49,212 nt of DNA from NCBI GenBank assembly GCA_023667245.1, contig JAMPAL010000009.1, positions 1 to 49,212 of the forward strand, in the 5' to 3' direction. This document shows, in pieces, positions 32,497 through 41,300 of this stretch. The notes under the pieces are model-generated. The model worked only from the letters and a program-made list of their open reading frames with translations, did no database searches and had not been told where the DNA came from. This DNA is from Anaeroplasma bactoclasticum. Its GTDB lineage: Bacteria; Bacillota_I; Bacilli_A; ML615J-28; CAG-313. Both the position numbers and the translations under genes were made by a program. Every line of letters starts with the position of its first letter. Within the stretch, counting starts at the first letter, position 1.

Positions 32497-34089
32497 ATGC
32501 TTACCCTACTCGTGAAAGACTTTAAATTGTTATTTGGAAAAGAAAAACGTTTATCCAAACGAATTTTATCTACATGTATCATACTTTTTTTCATCGCTTG
32601 TTTTATCACCATTGAGGTATTTTTATTTACAACCATTTTAAAGAAAATCAATCAATTTTATCAAGCATCCCTTGCTTTTATGAATCTATTTTTGGCTATT
32701 ATTTCTATTCTGATCATGGTTTCAAATTTATTCAATGCAAGAAAATTATTTTTTGATGAAAAGGATATCGAACAACTCTCAGTTCATCCAATTAGTAATG
32801 GTTCTATTATTGGTTCAAAACTGATTTTTCTTTTCCTTACGCATTATGCAATGAGTATTTTATTCATTTATCCACTTTTTGTAGCTTATGGGGTTATTTT
32901 CAATAAAGGAATTTGGTTTTATTATTTGGGTTTGTTTTATCCATTTCTCTCTTTCTTATTTGAAGGAGGAATCGCACTACTTTTAGTGTATCCACTTTGG
33001 GTTACACAAAAGTTTTTGAAAAAACATTTGCTTGTTCAGTTTATTTTAGTTATTGTCATATTATTTGTGGGATGTTATATATATTCGAATATCCTTAACT
33101 TATTTATCAATATGGTTGCTTCTAATAATATCAATAGTTTATTTACAAAAGATTCAGTAGATCGATTTATTCAAATGAGAAAATATGAAATACCTACAAA
33201 TTTCTTAACAGATATTTTTGTAGAAAGAAGATATTCTAGATTATTCCCTTATTTGGCTATTGCATCTGGTGTGTTTTTATTAGGGATTTCTATAGCTATT
33301 TTTGCTTTTCACTATGTACGAAATATATCTATTGTGAGCAAAACGAAACCAGTAAAAGCATCTTTTAAGCCAGTGACAGTAACTCAGGCTTTGATTCAAA
33401 AAGAAGCGCTTTTATTAACAAGAAATACCAGCTATACATTATCTTTTACAGGTTTATTATTGGTACAACCTTTTCTAGCTTATTTGGTCATAAAAGCGCT
33501 CAATACCATTTTTATGACGGGTAAGTTTGCGTATTATATTGCCATGTTACCTAATTTTATTCCCCTTTTAGATATTTTGATTTTGATGTTATTTTCGGTG
33601 ATCATTGCACAAGGTGCTAGTCAATATATTTCAATGGAGAAAAAAACAATCAAACTGATGAAAACTATCCCAGTTGATTATAAAAAACAAATTCTAATTA
33701 AGGTTCTGATTCCATTTATGATGTCTGTAGCCTCACTATTTGTTAGTCTTATGGTGTTATGGATAGGTCATGTGATTCGCTTTTCTACTGTCGCTTTTGG
33801 TTTGATTATGGTTGTTTTATTGTTGACCATTTTCAATATCATTGCGCTAAAAGAGGAATTATGTATTCGTAATCGTAAACCTAGATCGTATTTTGCATCA
33901 ACACTTTATGCTTATGTTTTACCCATTATTTATTTTGTGGTAACGATTATTCTATCTTATTTTAAGTTGCCTATTTACTTGGCATATTTGATGGGGATTG
34001 TGGCTATGCTTATGGTCGGTTTACCCTACATACTTTATGTGAAGAAACATATGGCATCATTTTTTATGGATTTGGATGTGGTGAATTAA
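32497..34089 (+). CDS. ABC transporter permease (ABC-2 type)
   Basis: A 530-residue integral membrane protein with about twelve hydrophobic helices, such as TCIILFFIACFITIEVFLFTT, MNLFLAIISILIMVSNLF and SLFVSLMVLWIGHVI. Typical of large export permeases, it has a cytoplasmic segment ARKLFFDEKDIEQLSVHPISNGSIIGSKLIF. A second one is SQYISMEKKTIKLMKTIPVDYKKQI. These two matching segments indicate an internal repeat, so the protein may be a fused pair of half-permeases. It lies between the ATPase and the beta-helix protein with spacers of 3 and 1 bases. Its substrate is unknown. Confidence 0.85.
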   Translation: MLTLLVKDFKLLFGKEKRLSKRILSTCIILFFIACFITIEVFLFTTILKKINQFYQASLAFMNLFLAIISILIMVSNLFNARKLFFDEKDIEQLSVHPISNGSIIGSKLIFLFLTHYAMSILFIYPLFVAYGVIFNKGIWFYYLGLFYPFLSFLFEGGIALLLVYPLWVTQKFLKKHLLVQFILVIVILFVGCYIYSNILNLFINMVASNNINSLFTKDSVDRFIQMRKYEIPTNFLTDIFVERRYSRLFPYLAIASGVFLLGISIAIFAFHYVRNISIVSKTKPVKASFKPVTVTQALIQKEALLLTRNTSYTLSFTGLLLVQPFLAYLVIKALNTIFMTGKFAYYIAMLPNFIPLLDILILMLFSVIIAQGASQYISMEKKTIKLMKTIPVDYKKQILIKVLIPFMMSVASLFVSLMVLWIGHVIRFSTVAFGLIMVVLLLTIFNIIALKEELCIRNRKPRSYFASTLYAYVLPIIYFVVTIILSYFKLPIYLAYLMGIVAMLMVGLPYILYVKKHMASFFMDLDVVN

Positions 34090-34090
34090 T

Positions 34091-36523
34091 ATGAAGAAGA
34101 AAAATCTAATTGTTTTATTGTTAATTCCTTTTTTGATAGCTCTACTTGGCGTCGTTACTATTAATACAACATTCAATATGATTGATAATGATATATTATC
34201 TATCAAATGGGATTACGATGATATGGAAGGATTTAAACTGAGTGATACTTTATATGAATTAAAGGCAACAGGTGTAAATCAAAAGGATTATCCTACGAGT
34301 ATGGGTAATGCTTTGGTATGGAGCATTCGCAATAAAAATGCAAATGATGAAAATAAATATGCGGAAATAATTGAAAAGAATAATAACTATTATTTGCAAA
34401 CTTATGCTTGTGGTGAAGTTGTGATTACTTGTTCCAACGAAAAAGGAAATGTATTTAGAAGTATGAATGCAGTCATTTATGAAAATGCGGCTATCTTAAT
34501 CAGTACAAGCATTCAAGGCTCTCAAAATAATATTGATCCGATGATTTATTATGGTGAATATGATTTACAAGATGGAAAGAAAGTGCCAACTACAATTGAT
34601 TTCAAAATTAAAGTAGTTCCTGCTACAATGGAACAAACACTTGTATTAAAAGATATGTCTGAAAACATTCAGTCGATAGATTTAGAAAATCAAAAATTGA
34701 CTTTAAAAGAAAATGCGGTGGCTACAAACGAGCTAGCTTATTTTACATTAGATTTTGTTAAAGATGGCATTACAGAACCAGCTACATATCAATTTGAAAT
34801 TGTAGATGAGGGAATCAATTGTTACACATATGATGATTTGCTTTATTGTACCAATCAATCAGAAGAAGGCGAAATTGTAGTACTAAGGAAGTCATTTGAA
34901 TCGCTTGATAATATGAAAGCATTAAATGCCAATAATGTGGAATGTTTCGGCCATTATGATAGCAATGAAAAATTTAGTTTTCAGCTAGATAAACAAGAAA
35001 TTTATGCTTTTACAACTACATATAATCATGAATTTATTCGTCAGTGGAATGAAAACATTCAAAAAAAGGGTGGAAGTAATTTTATTTCTGACCAAATCTT
35101 AGTAGGATTGCATGTACAAAAAGATTTTTATGGAAATGGTTATACCATTAATATGCACCATTTAACTTATCCTACTCTAACCCAAGAAGTAAGTGATGGC
35201 AATGGTGGGGTTATTCAAATTCCATATTTGAGTGACAACGATTTATTTAGAGGTCCACTTCCTTTTTATGCATTAGGAGATCACAACAACATGCCACTTG
35301 TAGAGGCCTTTGGGCAAGATAACATAGGAATGTATGTAGATGGTGATCATATTGTAATCAATGATGTAACACTCAAAAATTGCGATTTTGGAAATATGCT
35401 ATCGAATCTAAACACAGTAGGAACTGTACTAGAAACAAGTGGCAATGATATTACCATTCAAAACTCGAAATTGTCAAATGGAAAAAATATAATAAGAAGT
35501 TTTTCATCTATGCGTGTGACCCTTCAAAACTCGATTTTGAGTAATGCACGAAATTTCTTATTATCTATTGGTACAAACGAATACTTATCTAGTGTTTCTA
35601 TAGAAGAAGAGATTTCTTCTTTCCTTGGTGTAGATGGTAGTATGATTTCTTCTTCCTTAAAATCTTATTTAAAAAAGGATGCTTTTGGTGATGCTATTTT
35701 GAATGATTATCTAATGGGTAGTTTTGAATCTAAAAATAGTATGAAGCTTGCACTTCTTTCTATTCAAAATGTTTTAAATCCAGCCCGTCTTGTGGAAGGG
35801 TTGTATAGAGGGAGTATGACGATTGTAGATTCTTTCTTCTATAGAAGCGGTGTCGCTTCTATATCCTTAGATACGCTTTTTAATGGTCCTTTCCTTTATG
35901 CGAATGTTCCTTCTTCCATTTCGGACATTTTAGGAATGTTACAAACTCAAGATGGTATTGCTTTAAGTGAACTTGTTACTTCTAATATTTCTGGTATGAG
36001 CTATCCTGTTGAAGTTACCATTACGGGAAATACTCAGTTTTATGATTATAAAGAGACATCTTCTATGGATATATCAGGATTAATTTGTGAGAATATATCT
36101 AGTTTTGCTGCAAGCATTCAGCCTGATTATGCGGGAATTATTGATATTGATAAGATCTTCCCTATCAAATCTCAACTCTTTGCTAAGGCTCCTTTATATT
36201 CTTCTAACCATACTCAATACATCAATGTTCCAATTGCCTTTTATGGTGGTGGTGCTAATCTTTCAACCATTAACTTTAAGGATTGCTTTAGTGGAAAATA
36301 TTTTGCAACGCCTATTACTATTGATTTATTAGATGCTTATTTAGCTCTTGATTCTAGTGATGATATGATTGCGACACTCAAAAATATGATGCTAAAAGCG
36401 GTTACGGTTGTAACAGGTTATCAACCTTTTGAATTTGTTTGTCTGGATAATTCCGGTTATTTATTTGGTGAAACACCGAATCTTTCTATTTTAATTGAAA
36501 ATGCTAAAGGAGGCTCTTTATGA
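34091..36523 (+). CDS. Large membrane-anchored protein with predicted right-handed beta-helix
   Basis: An 810-residue exported protein. Residues about 5-24 (LIVLLLIPFLIALLGVVTI) form a signal anchor without a lipobox. Residues about 30-240 are beta-rich and Ig-like. From about 340 to 700 repeated short strands with Asn turns (GNGYTINMHHLTYP, VDGDHIVINDVTLKNCDFGN, SGNDITIQNSKLSNGKNI, MRVTLQNSILSNARNFLLSIG) fit a parallel beta-helix like pectate-lyase folds. No catalytic site can be assigned. It starts 1 base after the permease stop and overlaps the next lipoprotein gene by 4 bases. It could be a surface scaffold to which the fibre proteins attach. Confidence 0.7.
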   Translation: MKKKNLIVLLLIPFLIALLGVVTINTTFNMIDNDILSIKWDYDDMEGFKLSDTLYELKATGVNQKDYPTSMGNALVWSIRNKNANDENKYAEIIEKNNNYYLQTYACGEVVITCSNEKGNVFRSMNAVIYENAAILISTSIQGSQNNIDPMIYYGEYDLQDGKKVPTTIDFKIKVVPATMEQTLVLKDMSENIQSIDLENQKLTLKENAVATNELAYFTLDFVKDGITEPATYQFEIVDEGINCYTYDDLLYCTNQSEEGEIVVLRKSFESLDNMKALNANNVECFGHYDSNEKFSFQLDKQEIYAFTTTYNHEFIRQWNENIQKKGGSNFISDQILVGLHVQKDFYGNGYTINMHHLTYPTLTQEVSDGNGGVIQIPYLSDNDLFRGPLPFYALGDHNNMPLVEAFGQDNIGMYVDGDHIVINDVTLKNCDFGNMLSNLNTVGTVLETSGNDITIQNSKLSNGKNIIRSFSSMRVTLQNSILSNARNFLLSIGTNEYLSSVSIEEEISSFLGVDGSMISSSLKSYLKKDAFGDAILNDYLMGSFESKNSMKLALLSIQNVLNPARLVEGLYRGSMTIVDSFFYRSGVASISLDTLFNGPFLYANVPSSISDILGMLQTQDGIALSELVTSNISGMSYPVEVTITGNTQFYDYKETSSMDISGLICENISSFAASIQPDYAGIIDIDKIFPIKSQLFAKAPLYSSNHTQYINVPIAFYGGGANLSTINFKDCFSGKYFATPITIDLLDAYLALDSSDDMIATLKNMMLKAVTVVTGYQPFEFVCLDNSGYLFGETPNLSILIENAKGGSL

Positions 36524-37626
36524 AAAAGCACTTGAAATTGTTAACTTTATCTTTGTTATGTTTCTTGACTCTTTTTTTCCTTTCGAGTTGTTCTAGTTTC
36601 TTTGGCTCTGATTCTGATGGAGTTCAAATTGAGAGTATAAGTACAGAATTGCAACCTGATGGAAGTACAAAAATGATTATTCGATATACTGATGAGGATA
36701 GAAAACCAGATGAATTTATTATTCCCAAAGGAATAACTGGAAATGGGATTCAGTCTATTTTAACCAATAAAAATGATCAAGATGGATCAACAACACTGAC
36801 AATCCTTTTCACAGATGAAACCATTCAACCTGTAGAATTCACTATTCAAAATGGGGTTTCTATTGTTGGATTAGAACCACAAATTGACGAAGAAACAAAC
36901 GATGTATACATATGTGTAAAATATAGTGATGGTACAATGTCTGAGCCTATGCTTCTACCCAAAGGCGAAAAGGGAGAAGATGGAAATAGTTTTATTGGGT
37001 ATGATCAAACCATTCATGAAGATAATAGTGTAACGATTTATTTTCACTTTTCAAAAAGTGAAGATGTGATTATCACGATTCCTAGTCCACAAAAAGGAGA
37101 AACAGGAAAAGGCATACAATCTATTGTTTCCTTTGAAACAGAAACAGAATATGTATTACAAATTCAATATACAGATGGCACAAATGAGGAAGTGACATTC
37201 AATCGTCCAAAAGATGCGAATCAATGGTACAATGGAGGTACTAGACCAAGTGATACGCTTGGCGTAAATGGTGATTATTACTTCGATATTTATCATAATA
37301 GTATATATGTAAAAGAAGGTGGTAGTTGGACATTGATTACAGACTTAAATGGCGATGAACAAAGTTTTTCAGTACGATTTGATTTAAATGATACAACTGA
37401 AGAGCCAGCTCAAATGCCAACTGGTGCTCAATTATCTTATTCGATTAAAAGAGGCTCTTATTTTACAACGGATGGATATAGCATTCCTATTCCCACAAGA
37501 ATTGGTTATGAATTTAAAGGTTGGTATACGAGTAAAATAGTTACTCCAGTAACTGGAAAATTTACGGATTTGACACCTATTTTTGATCATATTACACTTT
37601 ATGCCATTTGGGAAAAAGTAAATTAA
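36520..37626 (+). CDS. Lipoprotein with an InlB-type repeat at its C-terminus
   Basis: A 368-residue lipoprotein: signal LTLSLLCFLTLFFLSSC with Cys24 as the lipidated residue. Several repeated beta modules of about 60 residues follow, alternating phrases such as QPDGSTKMIIRYTDEDRKPDEFIIPKG and GEKGEDGNSFIGYDQTIHEDNSVTIYFHF. The GITGNGI, GEKGEDG and KGETGKGI linkers are collagen-like. The C-terminus GYEFKGWYTSKI...ITLYAIWEKVN is an InlB B-repeat unit. AAAGGAGG lies inside the upstream gene, and the two overlap by ATGA. It is predicted to sit on the outer face of the membrane, possibly as an assembly base. Its ligand is unknown. Confidence 0.78.
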   Translation: MKKHLKLLTLSLLCFLTLFFLSSCSSFFGSDSDGVQIESISTELQPDGSTKMIIRYTDEDRKPDEFIIPKGITGNGIQSILTNKNDQDGSTTLTILFTDETIQPVEFTIQNGVSIVGLEPQIDEETNDVYICVKYSDGTMSEPMLLPKGEKGEDGNSFIGYDQTIHEDNSVTIYFHFSKSEDVIITIPSPQKGETGKGIQSIVSFETETEYVLQIQYTDGTNEEVTFNRPKDANQWYNGGTRPSDTLGVNGDYYFDIYHNSIYVKEGGSWTLITDLNGDEQSFSVRFDLNDTTEEPAQMPTGAQLSYSIKRGSYFTTDGYSIPIPTRIGYEFKGWYTSKIVTPVTGKFTDLTPIFDHITLYAIWEKVN

Positions 37627-37638
37627 AGCATAAAAATA

Positions 37639-37676
37639 CTTTATTCTTTCCTCCAAAAAAGGGGGAAAGAATAAAG
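37639..37676 (+). terminator. Strong hairpin between the two parts of the fibre locus
   Basis: CTTTATTCTTTCCTCC (37639-37654) pairs with GGGGGAAAGAATAAAG (37661-37676), 16 bases with one G-U pair and an AAAAAA loop. There is no clean T run after it, so it may be an inefficient terminator or an mRNA stabiliser rather than a full stop. Confidence 0.55.
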
Positions 37677-37774
37677 ATATATTCAACTTTTATATTTACA
37701 AATAAATACCTACTCTTTATTTTTAAATATAAGAACTGAAATTACAATTGATTTCAAGAAAGGAGTTTATGAAT

Positions 37775-38374
37775 ATGCTAAGAAAATACCATACTATTTT
37801 AATTTGTTTATTATGTTTTTTAGCTATTTTTAGTACTGGTTTTGCCTCATGGACAATTAGTCATGAGTTTCAAACTATTGATGTCAAAGGAAATATTGTA
37901 GTAGATGATGTCGTTCGTTTTGCTGACTATGTCACAACAAAATCTATATCATCTTTAAAATACACAAAGGATGGATTCATTGGTTCTGATAAGACTACTG
38001 GAACGATAGAGATTCATCTTGACCTTAATTTAACAAAATGTAGAGAAGTATTTGGTAATGATGCCACTGTTCAAATTGAATTTACGCTAGGCTATCAAGG
38101 GGCTAAACCACAAGCATATGACGTACTTTCTTGTATCCAATCTGCAACGGCTTCCACAGAAGAATCTGTATTGATTTCTAAAACCAATACCAATATCTTG
38201 CCTATTTATATTGATTTGGATGCATATACATCTGTTTCGCTATTACCAATTGAAATTGTCTACCAATTCCATATCACAGATTTAGCTTATTTTACAGAAT
38301 CATCTTCACCTCTTGTTCAAAGTAGTACATCTATTTTTAGCTTAGGTGCGACGCTATCTGTTCTGTCAAACTAG
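37775..38374 (+). CDS. SipW-dependent secreted protein 3
   Basis: A 199-residue exported protein. The region YHTILICLLCFLAIFSTGFASWTISHEF is a SipW-type signal with FASW, matching proteins 1 and 2 at the N-terminus only. The mature part is beta-rich (IEIHLDLNLTK, ATVQIEFTLGYQG, TSVSLLPIEIVYQFHI, IFSLGATLSVLSN) but lacks the WGSAF motif. It contains Cys residues at two or more places. AAAGGAG serves ATG 37775 at a 9-base spacer. ATG 37769 and an upstream TTG are less likely. It starts about 100 bases after the hairpin and 15 bases before the giant exoprotein, so it may be a minor or tip subunit with that protein, which is inference. Confidence 0.7.
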   Translation: MLRKYHTILICLLCFLAIFSTGFASWTISHEFQTIDVKGNIVVDDVVRFADYVTTKSISSLKYTKDGFIGSDKTTGTIEIHLDLNLTKCREVFGNDATVQIEFTLGYQGAKPQAYDVLSCIQSATASTEESVLISKTNTNILPIYIDLDAYTSVSLLPIEIVYQFHITDLAYFTESSSPLVQSSTSIFSLGATLSVLSN

Positions 38375-38389
38375 GGGGATGTCCGTAGT

Positions 38390-41300
38390 ATGTTAAAGAA
38401 AAGAAAATATATAGTATTGATTGTTTTAATTATGTGTTTCCCACTACTACAATTGATAGGAAAATCAAGTTGGATTATCATTGATCAAATGGAAACACCT
38501 ATTCAAACGGAATATATTCCATTTCAAACAGATTCTCTACAGGAAGTAATTTATAATGGTCAAAAACAAACGATTATTGTAGATGATACAGATCAAAATT
38601 TTGATGCAGAATCATGTACGTATACATATTATCATAAAGATGATTTGACTACTTCATTAGGTTCTGATGGCGTAATCCATGCTGGAAACTATAAAGTAAT
38701 AGTTACATATGAAGGAAAAGAAATTGATGTTGTAGATTTTAAAATTAAACCTAAAGAATTACATATTCAAGCGCTAAATCATACCATTACTTATGGAGAT
38801 TTACCTACAAATGTAGGTGTAGAGTACAGTGGTTTTGTAGATGGAGAAAATGAAGCAATTTTAAATGGAGAACTACAATATACGTATGATTATCATCAAT
38901 ATGACAATGTGGGTGAATATCATATTATACCTGGAGGATTTACCCATTCGGATTATCATATTATTTATGATAATGGTACACTTACTGTTAATCAAAAGGG
39001 GATCACCGTTTCTTGGAGTAACTTAGATCATTTAGTCTATACGGGTAATGATTTAAATCCTAGTGTTACTTTAGAGGGCGTATACAATAATGAATGTACT
39101 GCAATAGTAGAGGTACAAAAAGAAAATACAACAGAGTGGCAAAATCAAGCTATTCATGCAGGAAAATATACAGCTAAAGTAAGTTTAGAAGGAAATAAGG
39201 CTCAAAATTATCAAGTGCTTGAAAATACAAATGAATCATTTACAATTCAAAAGGCTCCTTTCAGTGTGGCATGGAAAGATTACGCAACAACAATCATATA
39301 TGATGACTCTTACACAACATTGTCATTAGATAAAACGTTACCTGAAGGACTTGAGGTTGTTTATAGTTATATGCATTCTAATGGTACTGTTTCTACTGAT
39401 GGTGCTAAAGATGCTGGTACATATACAATTACTGCCACAATAACCGATATTTATGATGATTATATTATTAATAATAATGATACAAGTGGTGCTATTTTAG
39501 AAACAACTCTTGTTATTCAACCAAAAGATATTTCTAATGCAGTAATTATATTGAATGAAAAGGTATATATCTATACAGGAAGTCCGATTACACCTAGTGT
39601 TTCTGTGAAGTTAGGTGAAGTTATTCTAGATGAATCTAATTATGTAGTAACTTATCTTGATAATACAAATGTAGGTGTTGCAACTATTCAAATCAGTGGT
39701 GAGAATAATTATTCTGGAACGGTTTCTACTACTTTCCAAATTATTGAAAATAACCCGGATGGACCATATAGAGTCGTATTCTATGATATAGATGGAAAAA
39801 CTATTTTAGAAGAAATGATTGTACCTAGCGGAGAATCTATTACGCCTCCAGCTTATGAAGTCACTAGTGATTTTGAATTTAACCGTGAATTTGCTTGGAT
39901 AAATACGGATACAAATGAAGAAATTACCTCATTTGATCAAATTACAACTAATTTAAATATTATTGCGCAAGTTACCGAAACACGTCGTTCATACAATTTA
40001 AGCATTTGGTACAAGGATAAAGACAATCAAGTTTCTAGTGTGAAGAAAAATTCTTCTACAGCAGTCGGAACTTATAATGAACAAGTATATGATTTTGTGA
40101 ATAAGGTTGGTGAAACGGTTCAATTAGATGCCCTTTATGGTAGTGAGGTCTCATTAAGTAGACAAATCCGTTTGGCTGAAACATATACGTATAATACGAA
40201 TGCTACAACTACAGCAAATCGATATATTAATTGTTTCTATATGAGTCCAGTGGATGTATTTGATTGGGAGACTTTATCTAATGGTAGTAATGAAGACCTA
40301 TTGGTTTATGTGGATGGTGATAATATTACAATTGTTGTACTTTGTGTCCAACCACAAGCTATTGTATCAACGGATGTGATTGCAAATAGCACAAATTTAA
40401 ATGATACAGCTCATACATACTATGCGAATATGAATGATGCTTTTGAGGCATGTAAGAATGTTTCTGGAACTACATACTTAAGAATTTATGGTCAAGCTAG
40501 ATATGTTAGCAATACATTTGCCAATAACGGATTTACGGCTAATACTGTAATTAATCAGTATGCAATGACAGTGAATGGACATATGTTTACAGTTCCTAGA
40601 TATACGCTAGATATCAGTGGTTATACACTAAATACTTTCACTGATGTTGCAAATCAAAAATATACGATTAATTCTAATCTAAAAGTGATTCTTCCATATG
40701 GTAGGGAAGATGCTACAATAGATGGATACATTACAAAACAAGAAAGTTTATCACCGATTTCAAATAGCAATATACAATCTATTATGACAATTCCAGAAGG
40801 AGTTACACTAGAAATCAATGGTGAAATGGTTATAGGTGGCTATCTTTATGGAACTGGTGGAACTGTAGCTGCTCGTTCAATAGTCATGAATGAAGGTACA
40901 ATTATAGTAAATTCAGGTAAGACATTAACAACAATGGGATATTTAAAAGGAACTGGTCAAGCGATTGTAAATAATGGCGCAACGCTTACAGATATATTTA
41001 AGATTCATGACTGGCCAGGTGGAGCAAATGCAATGGGATTGAATAACAAAAAAATCTTCCCTTTCAATTGCTATACTTTCCATAATGTTTCATGTGAAAC
41101 CAAAATCTATCAAGGGGGTACCTATAAAGCTTGGGCACAATTATATATGTCAAATGATTGGGCAACAGCACAATATATTACTTTAGTAGGTACTGGTGGT
41201 TTATTTGAATTAGTAGATGGATATGTGATTAAAAATGTAGAGGATACAACAAAGGTAACTAATATCAATAGTAGTATTACGGCAAGCAATCAAGATATCA

